Shown here: positions 52,451 to 62,678 of the stretch, piece after piece
Position numbering within the stretch: position 1 is the stretch's first letter
Layout: every line of letters starts with the position of its first letter
NCBI GenBank assembly: GCA_038106445.1
Contig: JAYODU010000002.1
Location: forward strand, 329,273 to 393,272
Direction: 5' to 3'
Length of the DNA: 64,000 nt
Origin: Pseudemcibacter sp038106445
Lineage (GTDB): Bacteria; Pseudomonadota; Alphaproteobacteria; Sphingomonadales; Emcibacteraceae
The notes under the pieces: generated by a model
Database searches by the model: none
Seen by the model: the letters and a program-made list of their open reading frames with translations, nothing else
What the model was told of the DNA's origin: nothing
Program-made: the position numbers and the translations under genes

Positions 52451-54382
52451 TTACTGTCCCCCCATCACAAACCAGCTGACAAAAGCTGAAAGCCCGATCA
52501 GCATGGCAAAGGCATAATGGTACAAATACCCTGTCTGCATTTGTTTAAAACGTGCTGCCATCCTAACAACGGCGGCTGAAACACCATCGGGACCGTAACG
52601 GTCAATGATTCCTTCATCGCCACGCTTCCAGAAAACCTGCCCAAGCGCCATGACGGGACGCACAAAAATTGCGTCATAAATTTCATCGAAGTACCATTTG
52701 TTGCAACTGATGTTATGGGCAAATTTAAATGACTTGATGAATTTACCAGGTGTTTCCGGACGATACATATAACAGTACCATGCAAGTGCAAAACCAACAA
52801 CCATGGCAACAAAAGGCGATAACACAACGGCAGTTGGCACATGATGCGCTGCTTCCATAATATTATCACCAAGCAGAAAGAGTGCGCCAGCCCAGAATTC
52901 TTCATATCCATCACCTGTAAACTGATGGCTGAATGTGAAACCGGCAACAATTGCACCAACCGCAAGAATATAAAGCGGTACTAGCATGACCTGCGGGCTT
53001 TCATGAACGTGGTCCTGAACTTCCTTGCTCGCACGGCTTTCACCAAAGAATGTCATGAACACAAGACGCCATGAATAGAAGCTCGTCATAAGTGCCGCAA
53101 GCACACCTAAAACAAAAGCATAATTACCAACAGATGTACCCGCCGCAAAGGCGGATTCGATAATCATGTCTTTTGAATAATAACCAGCCGTAAACGGAAA
53201 CCCTGTCAGTGCAATCGTTCCAATGGTCATCATCCAGAATGTCACTGGTATTTTGGTACGCAGACCACCCATGTTACGCATATCCTGTTCATCAGAACTT
53301 GCATGGATAACTGATCCGGACCCAAGGAACAAAAGCGCCTTGAAGAAAGCATGGGTAAAGAGATGGAATATCGCCGCACCATAGGCACCAACACCGAGTG
53401 CAAAAAACATATAACCAAGCTGTGAACAGGTTGAATAGGCAATTACCCGCTTAATATCAAACTGCGACATCCCGACTGTGGCTGCAAAAAACGCGGTTGA
53501 GGCACCAATAATACAGACAACATCAAGTGCACCGGGTGCATATTCGAAAAGCGGCGAACAACGTGCAACCATAAATACACCCGCAGTCACCATTGTCGCC
53601 GCATGAATAAGCGCGGATACCGGTGTTGGTCCTTCCATCGCATCAGGAAGCCAGGTATGTAGGCCAAGCTGTGCCGATTTACCCATCGCGCCGATAAACA
53701 GTAGCAGACAAATTGTAGTTAGAAGATCCAGTTCCATACCAAGGAAGTGGATTGATTGTTCCGTATAGTCGGCAACATTTGCAAACACCGCAGCGAAATC
53801 GGCACTGCCAAATGTCATAAAGATTGCAAAAATACCAAGTGCAAAACCAAAATCACCCACACGGTTTACAACAAAAGCTTTAATTGCTGCGGCGCAGGCA
53901 GACGGTTTTTTATACCAGAACCCGATCAGAAGGTATGAAGCGAGGCCAACCCCTTCCCATCCAAAGAACATCTGGACAAAATTGTCCGATGTCACAAGCA
54001 TCAGCATCGCAAATGTAAAGAGCGACAAATAAGACATAAAACGCGGGATATGAGGGTCATGGCTCATATATCCGACACTGTAAATATGCACTAGGCAGCT
54101 AACTGTATTGACCACAACCAGCATCACGGCCGTTAAAGTATCAATTTGAAATGCCCAGTTTACATTAAAATCGCCGGAAACAATCCAACTGAGCACCTGT
54201 AAATGTTCTGCATGATCACCCGGTGTAAGCGCAACTTGATAAAAAGCCGCCCATGAAAGTAGCGCTGAGATAATCAACGCTCCACACGTTACGATCTGCG
54301 CACCACGATCACCAATTCGTCGGCCAAAAAGCCCGGCGATAATCGAAGCTGCTAAGGGTAGGAAGACAATTGTCTGATACAT
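52451..54382 (-). CDS. nuoL: NADH-quinone oxidoreductase subunit L
   Basis: Largest antiporter-like subunit, 643 residues, including the C-terminal lateral helix and its anchoring helix that NuoM and NuoN lack. Channel residues are in GWEGVGLASYLLIGFW and SAQLGLHTWLPDAMEGPTPVSALIHAATMV. It starts seven bases after nuoK and abuts nuoM. No defect seen. Confidence 0.97.
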   Translation of the reverse strand: MYQTIVFLPLAASIIAGLFGRRIGDRGAQIVTCGALIISALLSWAAFYQVALTPGDHAEHLQVLSWIVSGDFNVNWAFQIDTLTAVMLVVVNTVSCLVHIYSVGYMSHDPHIPRFMSYLSLFTFAMLMLVTSDNFVQMFFGWEGVGLASYLLIGFWYKKPSACAAAIKAFVVNRVGDFGFALGIFAIFMTFGSADFAAVFANVADYTEQSIHFLGMELDLLTTICLLLFIGAMGKSAQLGLHTWLPDAMEGPTPVSALIHAATMVTAGVFMVARCSPLFEYAPGALDVVCIIGASTAFFAATVGMSQFDIKRVIAYSTCSQLGYMFFALGVGAYGAAIFHLFTHAFFKALLFLGSGSVIHASSDEQDMRNMGGLRTKIPVTFWMMTIGTIALTGFPFTAGYYSKDMIIESAFAAGTSVGNYAFVLGVLAALMTSFYSWRLVFMTFFGESRASKEVQDHVHESPQVMLVPLYILAVGAIVAGFTFSHQFTGDGYEEFWAGALFLLGDNIMEAAHHVPTAVVLSPFVAMVVGFALAWYCYMYRPETPGKFIKSFKFAHNISCNKWYFDEIYDAIFVRPVMALGQVFWKRGDEGIIDRYGPDGVSAAVVRMAARFKQMQTGYLYHYAFAMLIGLSAFVSWFVMGGQ

Positions 54383-54389
54383 ATTATTA

Positions 54390-54698
54390 TTATCCCTTCA
54401 TCAGATGAATGTCTTCAACCGCAATGGACCCCCGGTTTCGGAAGTAAACCACAAGTATGGCAAGTCCGATTGAGGCTTCGGCGGCTGCAACAGTTAAGAT
54501 CAGCATGGTAAAGACTTGCCCTACCAGATCACCCATATAGGATGAAAAAGCGACAAGGTTGATGTTTACTGATAATAAAATCAGTTCTATCGAAAGCAGG
54601 ATAGTAATCACATTCTTTCTATTCAGGAAGATACCAAAAACACCCAGCGTAAAAAGCATGGCTGCAACAGTAAGGTAATGTTCAATTCCAATTTCCAT
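54390..54698 (-). CDS. nuoK: NADH-quinone oxidoreductase subunit K
   Basis: A 102-residue, three-helix membrane subunit of the proton pathway. The two conserved Glu residues are in LLSIELILLSVN and AAAEASIGLAI. It lies 13 bp after nuoJ. Confidence 0.97.
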   Translation of the reverse strand: MEIGIEHYLTVAAMLFTLGVFGIFLNRKNVITILLSIELILLSVNINLVAFSSYMGDLVGQVFTMLILTVAAAEASIGLAILVVYFRNRGSIAVEDIHLMKG

Positions 54699-54711
54699 TA
54701 TCTCTTCCCTC

Positions 54712-55323
54712 TTAAATCCCTGATCCCGGTTTTACATCAACCGCTTCATAAGCATCATTACGGCGGCGACGAACCTGATCACCAATATTCTGTTTCTTGA
54801 CACCATCCCTTTTACGGTGTGTCAGCACAATTGCACCTATCATCGCCACAAGCAGAATAAGTCCCGCCAATTGGAACAGGAATATATTGTCTGTATATAA
54901 AATGCGCCCAATGGCGTCGGTGTTGGTAACTTCATTTACCGGCGGTGTTGCGGCTGTAATCGTTGTAGCGATACCATCAGTCATGTTCCATCCACCTACG
55001 ATAAAAACCATTTCAAGTAACAATATAAAACCGATAAGAAGCCCGACCCAGAGATACTCCATCACCCCTTTGCGAAGTTCTGCAAAGTTTATGTCCAGCA
55101 TCATAACAACGAACAGGAACATGACCGCAACGGCACCTACATAAACAATAACAAGGATCATCGCGACGAATTCCGCACCAAGAAGAACAAAAAGTCCCGC
55201 TGCATTAAAAAATGCCAATATAAGAAACAGCACTGAATGAACCGGGTTCTTGCTGAATACGACCATAATCCCGGAAGTAACCAGGACTGCGGCTAATATA
55301 TAAAAGGTTATTGCTGTTACCAT
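54712..55323 (-). CDS. nuoJ: NADH-quinone oxidoreductase subunit J
   Basis: A 203-residue membrane subunit with five helices and a charged C-terminal tail. The conserved helix 3 region EFVAMILVIVYVGAVAVMFLFVVMML is intact; this helix changes shape during coupling in complex I. It lies 12 bp after nuoI. Confidence 0.96.
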   Translation of the reverse strand: MVTAITFYILAAVLVTSGIMVVFSKNPVHSVLFLILAFFNAAGLFVLLGAEFVAMILVIVYVGAVAVMFLFVVMMLDINFAELRKGVMEYLWVGLLIGFILLLEMVFIVGGWNMTDGIATTITAATPPVNEVTNTDAIGRILYTDNIFLFQLAGLILLVAMIGAIVLTHRKRDGVKKQNIGDQVRRRRNDAYEAVDVKPGSGI

Positions 55324-55335
55324 TTGCTGTTTCCC

Positions 55336-55824
55336 TTATCGATACGGCGCATCAAGCTCGATATTAAGTGCAAGCTGACGTTCCCATCGATCCCCGTTAT
55401 CAAGAAGCTTTTCCTTATCGTATAAAAGCTCTTCTCTTGTTTCGGTTGAATATTCAAAATTTGGCCCTTCCACGATCGCTTCTACCGGGCATGCTTCCTG
55501 ACAGAAACCGCAATAAATGCATTTTGTCATATCAATGTCGTAACGGGTTGTGCGGCGTGTTCCGTCATCGCGAATATCAGCTTCAATTGTGATTGCCTGT
55601 GCCGGACAGATCGCTTCACAAAGTTTACAGGCAATACAACGTTCTTCACCATTTTCGTAGCGCCGAAGGGCATGTTCCCCCCTAAAACGTGGGCTGAGCG
55701 GCCCCTTTTCATGAGGGTAATTCAGTGTTACCTTTTTCTTGAAAAAATATTTAAGCGTCAACGCCATACCCTTGACGATTTCAGTCAGGAAAATTGTGCG
55801 AGCTGCGTGATCTAAAAATGCCAT
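55336..55824 (-). CDS. nuoI: NADH-quinone oxidoreductase subunit I
   Basis: Peripheral-arm subunit of 162 residues with the two tetranuclear clusters N6a and N6b. Both ligand sets are complete: CIACKLCEAICP and CIYCGFCQEACP. The N-terminal helix (MALTLKYFFKKKVTLNYP) attaches it to the membrane part. It lies ten bases after nuoH. Confidence 0.97.
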   Translation of the reverse strand: MAFLDHAARTIFLTEIVKGMALTLKYFFKKKVTLNYPHEKGPLSPRFRGEHALRRYENGEERCIACKLCEAICPAQAITIEADIRDDGTRRTTRYDIDMTKCIYCGFCQEACPVEAIVEGPNFEYSTETREELLYDKEKLLDNGDRWERQLALNIELDAPYR

Positions 55825-55834
55825 ATAATTTCTC

Positions 55835-56896
55835 CTAACCCGCTAATTTTCCAAAATAAACAAGATAACCAGACGTTAATACGACCCACACCAAACTCAC
55901 GGGCAGGAATACTTTCCAGCCAAGACGCATCAGTTGATCATACCGGTAACGCGGCACCGACATTTTAATCCAGGCAAAACAGAAAAAGAAAAATGCCATT
56001 TTCCCCAGAAGCCAGATAATCCCCGGAACTGCATATAATGGTGCCCAATCAACAGGTGGCAGCCATCCACCAAAAAACAGGATCGCCATCATGCCACACA
56101 TCAAAATAATCGCCGCATATTCACCAAGGTAAAATAACGCCATCGCCATTGATGAATACTCGATCTGAAAACCGGCGACGATTTCCTCTTCCGCTTCCGG
56201 AAGATCAAAAGGCGTTCTATTTGTTTCAGCTAGGGCCGAAACAAAGAAAATAATAAACATCGGGAAAAGTCCGGAGAAGAAGTATCCATTTACCCCAAAC
56301 ATGACATTTTTCTGCGCTAGCACTATGTCTGTCAGATTAAGTGATCCCACACACATCAGCACGCAAACCAACACAAACCCGATTGAAACTTCATATGAAA
56401 CCATCTGTGCTGCACTGCGCATCGCACCAAGGAAAGCATAACGCGAATTGGATGCCCAGCCGGCAATAATAATGCCGTAAACAGCAAGACTTGAAACCGC
56501 AAAAAGATAAAGAATACCTACATTTAGGTCGGATATTACCATCCCTTCGCCAAATGGCATCACGGCCCAGCCGACAAGCCCGAAAATAAGACTTAATGCG
56601 GGTGCAAGAAGGAACAGAAACTTGTTTGCACCTGCCGGTATAATTGTTTCTTTCAGGAAAACCTTTAGCCCGTCTGCAAAAGACTGTAGCAGACCAAATG
56701 GCCCTACAATATTCGGACCCTTGCGCAAGTGGATCGCCGCCCAGACCTTACGGTCAACATAAACAATCATGGCAACAGCAAGCAACACCGGAAGAACCAC
56801 TACAAGAATGTTGGCAATTGTGCCAAACGTCAATAGTGCCCAAGGGTCTAGCCTATAGCCAAACCAGCCAACAAATATATCGAGATATTTACCCAT
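55835..56896 (-). CDS. nuoH: NADH-quinone oxidoreductase subunit H
   Basis: Membrane subunit of 353 residues at the quinone tunnel, with eight helices. I choose ATG 56896 (MGKYLDIFVGWFGY...), which has AGGA upstream and overlaps the nuoG stop by eight bases; an earlier ATG at 56932 would sit inside nuoG. The acidic loop ETNRTPFDLPEAEEEIVAGFQIEYSS and ADGLKVFLKE are conserved. Confidence 0.95.
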   Translation of the reverse strand: MGKYLDIFVGWFGYRLDPWALLTFGTIANILVVVLPVLLAVAMIVYVDRKVWAAIHLRKGPNIVGPFGLLQSFADGLKVFLKETIIPAGANKFLFLLAPALSLIFGLVGWAVMPFGEGMVISDLNVGILYLFAVSSLAVYGIIIAGWASNSRYAFLGAMRSAAQMVSYEVSIGFVLVCVLMCVGSLNLTDIVLAQKNVMFGVNGYFFSGLFPMFIIFFVSALAETNRTPFDLPEAEEEIVAGFQIEYSSMAMALFYLGEYAAIILMCGMMAILFFGGWLPPVDWAPLYAVPGIIWLLGKMAFFFFCFAWIKMSVPRYRYDQLMRLGWKVFLPVSLVWVVLTSGYLVYFGKLAG

Positions 56897-58949
56897 CGGT
56901 TCCTGTTGCTCCCTCTGTCTGGTTTTCACCATTCATCGCCGCACGGCATTCATCCATGGTTTCTGACGATCTTGCAATTGGATTGGTTCCCCAAAAATCT
57001 TTTATCGCGTGTATAAAGCCATTCTTGGAAACTTTGCCAGCAACACCAAAATCTGCCCATTCAGCATTTGGTTTTTCATCGACATGTGCAAATAACGGGT
57101 ATTCCGCACACATTTTTGCACGAAGCCCAGCAATATCATCAAACGGAAGTTTTTTACCAATTGCTTCTGATAATGCCCGGAAAATTGTCCAGTCTTCACG
57201 TGCTTCGCCCGGACCAAATATTGCCCGCTGCGCAATTTGAACACGCCCTTCCGTGTTAATATATGTTCCCGGCTTTTCTGTATAGACAACACCCGGCAAA
57301 ATAACATCAGCGTGTTTCACACCTTCGTCACCGTGGCTGCCCTGATAAATAACAAATGCCTTTTCAAGTTGGCTGGTATCAAATTCATCAGCACCAAGGT
57401 TATAGACCACTTTGATGTTGCCACTTTCAACGCCATTCAGAATTCCATTAATACCGCCGTCGGTTACAAGCCCTAAATCAATTGCGGCGACACGGCTGGC
57501 AGCCGTATGAAGAACGTTAAATCCGTTCCATTCATCAGTCACACCACCGTATTTCTCACAAATATCATGAGCAAGTTTGATGATCGCGAGGCTGTCATCC
57601 CGGTTAAGAGCACCCTGCCCCAATATTATCATTGGACGTTCAGCATTTTTAAGAACATCAGCAAAATCATTTTTACCATCAAGAATATCCTGAAGCACTT
57701 TTGCACTATCGCCTAATTGTTCTACTTTATAGGTCAGATCAGCTTCTGGCCCAATATTCGCGACCTTACATTTACGTTTAAGCCAGCGTTGACGTATTCT
57801 TGCGTTAAGCACAGGGCTTTCATGACGCGGGTTAGAACCAACAAGCAAAATTGCATCAGCCTCATCAATTCCCGCTACACCGGAATTAAACAGATATCCC
57901 GCGCGGTGCTTTGCGCAGATCTTTGATCCATCCTGACGGCATTCGACCGAACCACCAAGTGATGCAATAAGCGATTTCATCGCATACATACTTTCCGCGT
58001 CACACAGATCGCCAACGATCCCTGCGATTTGACTTCCTTCAACACTTTTCAAAATGGCGGCAATTGCACCAAAGGCTTCTGCCCAGGTTGCCTCCTGTAG
58101 TTTACCGTTCTTTTTGACATATGGACGGTCAAGCCTGTTTTTTGCAAGCCCATCAACAGCATGACGGGTTTTATCTGAAATCCATTCCTCATTTACTTCT
58201 TCATGAATTCTGGGAAGCGCCCGCATCACTGCCTTGCCACGGCTATCAATTCGAATATTTGAACCCAATGCATCATGAACATCAACTGTTTCAGTATTTT
58301 TAAGCTCCCACGGACGGGCTTTAAAAGTATAAGGTTTTGATGTCAGCGCCCCGACCGGACAAAGATCAACAACATTTCCCGCCATTTCAGAGGCAAATGC
58401 CTGTTCATTATAAGTGGTAATCTGCATTTTTTCACCACGACCAATCGCCCCCAATGATGGCACACCCGCAATTTCATCGGCAAAACGAACACATCGCGTA
58501 CAATGAATGCAACGTGTCATTATAGTTCGGATAAGTGGCCCCATATATTTTTCTTTAACGATACGACGCTTTTCAGTGTAACGACTTGCGCCCTCACCAT
58601 ACGCCATAGACTGATCCTGAAGGTCACATTCACCGCCCTGATCGCAAATAGGGCAATCAAGTGGATGATTGATCAGAAGAAATTCCATTACCCCTTCTCG
58701 GTATTGTTTTACTTTTTCAGTGTTGGTTTTTACGACCATACCATCACCAGCCGGAAGTGCACAACTGGCTGCCGGTTTTGGCGGGCCCGGTGAAACCTCA
58801 ACCAGACACATACGGCAATTTCCGGCAATGGAGAGCCGTTCATGATAACAAAAGCGCGGAATTTCAATACCAGCCTGTTCGCAGGCCTGAAGAACCGTTG
58901 TTCCTGGTTCTACTTCTACTTCAATTCCATCTACTGTAAGCGTCGGCAT
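56889..58949 (-). CDS. nuoG: NADH-quinone oxidoreductase subunit G
   Basis: Largest peripheral subunit, 686 residues. The N-terminal ferredoxin-like part holds the binuclear N1b cluster (CYHERLSIAGNCRMC), the His/Cys-ligated N5 cluster (HPLDCPICDQGGEC) and N4 (CIHCTRCVRF plus a later Cys in VDLCPVGAL). The extra N7 cluster of E. coli is absent, as in mitochondria-like enzymes. The rest is a molybdopterin-oxidoreductase fold without cofactor. It lies 12 bp after nuoF. Confidence 0.97.
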   Translation of the reverse strand: MPTLTVDGIEVEVEPGTTVLQACEQAGIEIPRFCYHERLSIAGNCRMCLVEVSPGPPKPAASCALPAGDGMVVKTNTEKVKQYREGVMEFLLINHPLDCPICDQGGECDLQDQSMAYGEGASRYTEKRRIVKEKYMGPLIRTIMTRCIHCTRCVRFADEIAGVPSLGAIGRGEKMQITTYNEQAFASEMAGNVVDLCPVGALTSKPYTFKARPWELKNTETVDVHDALGSNIRIDSRGKAVMRALPRIHEEVNEEWISDKTRHAVDGLAKNRLDRPYVKKNGKLQEATWAEAFGAIAAILKSVEGSQIAGIVGDLCDAESMYAMKSLIASLGGSVECRQDGSKICAKHRAGYLFNSGVAGIDEADAILLVGSNPRHESPVLNARIRQRWLKRKCKVANIGPEADLTYKVEQLGDSAKVLQDILDGKNDFADVLKNAERPMIILGQGALNRDDSLAIIKLAHDICEKYGGVTDEWNGFNVLHTAASRVAAIDLGLVTDGGINGILNGVESGNIKVVYNLGADEFDTSQLEKAFVIYQGSHGDEGVKHADVILPGVVYTEKPGTYINTEGRVQIAQRAIFGPGEAREDWTIFRALSEAIGKKLPFDDIAGLRAKMCAEYPLFAHVDEKPNAEWADFGVAGKVSKNGFIHAIKDFWGTNPIARSSETMDECRAAMNGENQTEGATGTDG

Positions 58950-58961
58950 CTTTTTTATCTC

Positions 58962-60242
58962 CTACGCTGCATGTGTTTTCTTATATTCAAGGATGCGTCG
59001 TTCGACTTCCGGGCGGAAATGTCTCATCAATCCCTGGATCGGCCATGCAGCCGCATCTCCAAGAGCACAGATTGTATGCCCTTCGATTTGCTTGGTTACT
59101 TCCAGCAACATGTCAATTTCTTCTATTTCTGCTTCACCGGTAGCTAAACGCTCCATAACGCGCCACATCCAGCCGGTACCTTCACGACATGGTGTACATT
59201 GACCACAACTTTCGTGCTTGTAAAATGCAGAAAGTCTTGTAATTGCACGGACAATATCCGTTGATTTGTCCATAACAATAACGGCCGCAGTACCAAGTCC
59301 TGTACCTTCTGCACGAAGACTGTCAAAATCCATCAGAACATTATCGCAAACTGATTTGGGGATCAGATGAACTGATGATCCACCGGGGATCACGGCTAGA
59401 AGATTATCCCAGCCCCCGCGAACACCACCAGCATGTTTTTCAATAAGTTCTTTTAGCGGGATCCCCATTTCTTCTTCCACATTACAGGGCTTGTTCACAT
59501 GGCCCGATATACAGAATAATTTCGTACCCGTATTATTTTCACGACCTATCCCCGCAAACCATGAACCGCCACGACGTAAAATTGTTGGCACCACTGCGAT
59601 TGATTCAACATTGTTGACCGTTGTCGGGCAACCGAATACACCCACATTTGCCGGGAAAGGCGGCTTCAGACGGGGTTGGCCCTTCTTACCTTCAAGGCTT
59701 TCAATCAGTGCTGTTTCCTCGCCACAAATATAAGCCCCTGCACCACGATGAACAAACACATCAAAATCATAACCGCTTTTACAGGCATTTTTACCAAGTA
59801 GTCCGGCAGCCCGCGCTTCTTCAATCGCCTTCTCCAGCACTTTTGCCTCATGGACAAACTCGCCGCGGATATAAATATAGGCCGCAATGGCACGCATGGC
59901 AAAACCCGCAATAAGGCATCCTTCAATAAGCTTGTGAGGATCATGGCGCATAATTTCACGGTCTTTACATGTACCCGGCTCACCTTCATCAGCATTCACA
60001 ACAAGGTAACTTGGACGACCATCTGATTGTTTTGGCATAAATGACCATTTAAGGCCGGTTGGAAATCCCGCGCCGCCGCGGCCGCGAAGACCGCTTCCTT
60101 TCATTTCTTCAATGATAGCATCCTGCCCTTTGGCCATGATTTTTTTTGTACCATCCCAATCACCGCGCTTTTTTGCACCATCAAGAAACGGGCTTTCAAA
60201 ACCGTAAAGATTAGTAAATATTCTGTCTTTATCGCTCAGCAT
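58962..60242 (-). CDS. nuoF: NADH-quinone oxidoreductase subunit F
   Basis: NADH-binding subunit of 426 residues carrying FMN and the N3 cluster. The nucleotide region GSGLRGRGGAGFPTGLKW is near 51-68, FMN contacts include NADEGEPGTCKDRE, and the cluster ligands are ESCGQCTPCREG with a later Cys in HTICALGDAAAW. Its ATG overlaps the nuoE stop by one base. Confidence 0.98.
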   Translation of the reverse strand: MLSDKDRIFTNLYGFESPFLDGAKKRGDWDGTKKIMAKGQDAIIEEMKGSGLRGRGGAGFPTGLKWSFMPKQSDGRPSYLVVNADEGEPGTCKDREIMRHDPHKLIEGCLIAGFAMRAIAAYIYIRGEFVHEAKVLEKAIEEARAAGLLGKNACKSGYDFDVFVHRGAGAYICGEETALIESLEGKKGQPRLKPPFPANVGVFGCPTTVNNVESIAVVPTILRRGGSWFAGIGRENNTGTKLFCISGHVNKPCNVEEEMGIPLKELIEKHAGGVRGGWDNLLAVIPGGSSVHLIPKSVCDNVLMDFDSLRAEGTGLGTAAVIVMDKSTDIVRAITRLSAFYKHESCGQCTPCREGTGWMWRVMERLATGEAEIEEIDMLLEVTKQIEGHTICALGDAAAWPIQGLMRHFRPEVERRILEYKKTHAA

Positions 60243-60865
60243 TATTCATCTCCCCCGAATTTGGCATCCGAGGGTGCCATGTCTTTTAATGTTGTTGGTC
60301 CACCAATTGGGCATGACTTGAAACGTCCGTTTTGCGGACCCGGCTTTGGTGTTTTTCCGGCTTTTATTTCCTTAATGAAAGCGCGTGTCGTTTCCTCGTT
60401 CAGGTCTTCATAATATTCTTCCTTATAAGCGATAACCGGTGCATTGACACATGCACCCGCACATTCGACCTCAAGAAGTGTATATTCACCGTCTTCGGTA
60501 GTTTCGCCAAAACCGATCCCCAGTTCTTCTTTACACACTCTAACCACATCATCCGAACCACGAAGCCAGCATGGGGTGGTTGTGCACACCTCAATTACAT
60601 GCTTGCCAACAGGCTTTAAATTATACATTGAATAGAAAGTAGCCACCTCATGAACACGAATGTAGGGCATATCAAGCATATCGGCGATATATTCCATAAC
60701 CGGAACACTTACCCAGCCATTATTTTGTTCCTGTGCACGTTGCAAAAATGGCATAACACAACTTTCCTTGCGGTTTTCCGGATATTTTGCAAACTGCGTC
60801 TTGGTCCATTCCAGATTCTTTTTTGTAAATTCAAATTTTTCCGCATTTTTTATATTCATACTCAT
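60242..60865 (-). CDS. nuoE: NADH-quinone oxidoreductase subunit E
   Basis: A 207-residue subunit with the N1a binuclear cluster in a thioredoxin-like fold; the four ligands are in CTTTPC and CAGAC. The C-terminal ~45 residues (KTPKPGPQNGRFKSCP...) are an extension seen in alphaproteobacteria. The start overlaps the nuoD stop by four bases (ATGA). Confidence 0.97.
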   Translation of the reverse strand: MSMNIKNAEKFEFTKKNLEWTKTQFAKYPENRKESCVMPFLQRAQEQNNGWVSVPVMEYIADMLDMPYIRVHEVATFYSMYNLKPVGKHVIEVCTTTPCWLRGSDDVVRVCKEELGIGFGETTEDGEYTLLEVECAGACVNAPVIAYKEEYYEDLNEETTRAFIKEIKAGKTPKPGPQNGRFKSCPIGGPTTLKDMAPSDAKFGGDE

Positions 60866-62040
60866 CGGTCAATTTCTCCGAACACAATATCAAATGACCC
60901 AATCATTGCCGGAATATCGGCAAGCATATATCCTTTGGCTACATGCCCCATCGCGCTGAGATGTGCATATCCAGGCGCGCGAATATGACAGCGATATGGT
61001 TTATTTGTGCCGTCCGATACAAGATAGACCCCAAATTCACCCTTTGGTGCCTCAACCGCAGCATAAACCTCACCTTCCGGTACCTTAAAGCCTTCTGTAT
61101 ATAGCTTAAAATGGTGGATCAACGCTTCCATTGATGATTTGATTTCAGCACGTGGTGGCGGTGTTACCTTGCGGTCAACCGATGAAACCGGGCCTTCCGG
61201 CATTTTTTCAATACATTGGCGCATGATTTTTACCGACTGATACATTTCTTCTATCCGAAGAATATAGCGGTCATAACAATCACCCTCTTTACCAACGATT
61301 ACGTCAAAATCCAGCTCGCTGTAAACCTCGTAAGGTTCTGACCTTCTCAAATCCCAAGGAATATCACATCCACGAACCATTGCCCCTGTAAAGCCAAGTG
61401 CAAATGCTTCCTCAACACTTACCTTGCCAATATCAACATTACGTTGTTTGAAGATACGGTTTTCCACCACAAGCGATTCCATATCGGAAAGCACCTTGGG
61501 AAAAGTATCACAAAATTCAAGAATACGTTTATCAAGCCCCGCCGGCATATCCTGATGAACACCACCCGGACGGAAATAATTCGCATGTAGCCTTGCACCG
61601 CAAACGGCCTCATAAAATTCCATCAGTATTTCACGTTGCTCAAACCCCCAAAGCATTGGTGTTAGGGCTCCCACATCCGTTGCATGTGAGCATATATTCA
61701 TTAAATGATTTAGAATACGGCCAATTTCACTAAAGAGAACGCGTATATACTGACCCCTTTTAGGAACCTCAATCCCCATCAATTTTTCAATAGCAAGGCA
61801 AAATGCATGTTCCTGGTTCATCGGGGCAACATAATCAAGCCGATCAAAATAAGGGATCGCCTGAAGATATGTTTTATGCTCAATCAGTTTTTCCGTACCT
61901 CGATGAAGTAGTCCGATATGCGGGTCCGCCCGTTCAACCACTTCACCATCAAGTTCAAGAATAAGGCGAAGCACACCGTGCGCCGCTGGATGCTGCGGGC
62001 CAAAGTTTACATTAAAGTTTTTGATATCGACTTCAGCCAT
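60862..62040 (-). CDS. nuoD: NADH-quinone oxidoreductase subunit D
   Basis: The 49-kDa-type subunit of 392 residues forming the quinone site with NuoB. Conserved HPAAHGVLRL, the central DVGALTPMLWGFEQRE and the C-terminal end VFGEIDR are intact. It shares one base with nuoC (TAATG). NuoC and NuoD are separate genes here, unlike the fusion in E. coli. Confidence 0.98.
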   Translation of the reverse strand: MAEVDIKNFNVNFGPQHPAAHGVLRLILELDGEVVERADPHIGLLHRGTEKLIEHKTYLQAIPYFDRLDYVAPMNQEHAFCLAIEKLMGIEVPKRGQYIRVLFSEIGRILNHLMNICSHATDVGALTPMLWGFEQREILMEFYEAVCGARLHANYFRPGGVHQDMPAGLDKRILEFCDTFPKVLSDMESLVVENRIFKQRNVDIGKVSVEEAFALGFTGAMVRGCDIPWDLRRSEPYEVYSELDFDVIVGKEGDCYDRYILRIEEMYQSVKIMRQCIEKMPEGPVSSVDRKVTPPPRAEIKSSMEALIHHFKLYTEGFKVPEGEVYAAVEAPKGEFGVYLVSDGTNKPYRCHIRAPGYAHLSAMGHVAKGYMLADIPAMIGSFDIVFGEIDR

Positions 62041-62666
62041 TATTTCTTCCCCCCTTTTTCACTATCGGCTTTCTCATCGCCGGGCAGAATATATTTTGCA
62101 CCTTCCCATGGTGACATAAAATCAAACGTGCGAAATTCCTGAGCCAGCTTCACTGGCTCATAAACAACACGCTTTTCTTCTTCTGAATACCTTACTTCCA
62201 CATATCCGGTAAGCGGAAAGTCCTTTCTGAGAGGGTGCCCCTGAAACCCATAATCACTAAGTAGCCTGCGAAGATCGGGATGACCGTCAAACATCACACC
62301 ATACATATCCCATGTTTCACGTTCGTACCAATTGGCAGATTGAAAAACACCCGTGACCGAAGGAACAGTTGTTTCTTCATCTGTTGTAAGCTTTACACGA
62401 ATACGTTGATTATGATGCATGCTCAAAAGGTGATAGACCACTTCAAAGCGTTCCACGCGCTCTGGATAATCAACGCCGCAGATATCCGTTAGCTGTACAA
62501 ATTTACAGGCTGAATCGTCTCTTAAAAAAGTAAGGATTTTTACAATATGATCACGTTCAACGTTGATTGTCAGCTCATTAAAAGCAACCTTCCAATCCGT
62601 TACAGCACTACCCGTCTTTTCTTTAATATGTTCACCAAGATCCTTTAAGGCTTCATCGGAACTCAT
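62040..62666 (-). CDS. nuoC: NADH-quinone oxidoreductase subunit C
   Basis: The 30-kDa-type subunit, 208 residues. The signature ERETWDMYGVMFDGHPDLRRLL and GFQGHPLRKDFPLTGY is complete. The C-terminal ~20 residues are Lys/Gly/Asp-rich. It is 12 bp downstream of nuoB. Confidence 0.97.
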   Translation of the reverse strand: MSSDEALKDLGEHIKEKTGSAVTDWKVAFNELTINVERDHIVKILTFLRDDSACKFVQLTDICGVDYPERVERFEVVYHLLSMHHNQRIRVKLTTDEETTVPSVTGVFQSANWYERETWDMYGVMFDGHPDLRRLLSDYGFQGHPLRKDFPLTGYVEVRYSEEEKRVVYEPVKLAQEFRTFDFMSPWEGAKYILPGDEKADSEKGGKK

Positions 62667-62678
62667 TTATTATATCTC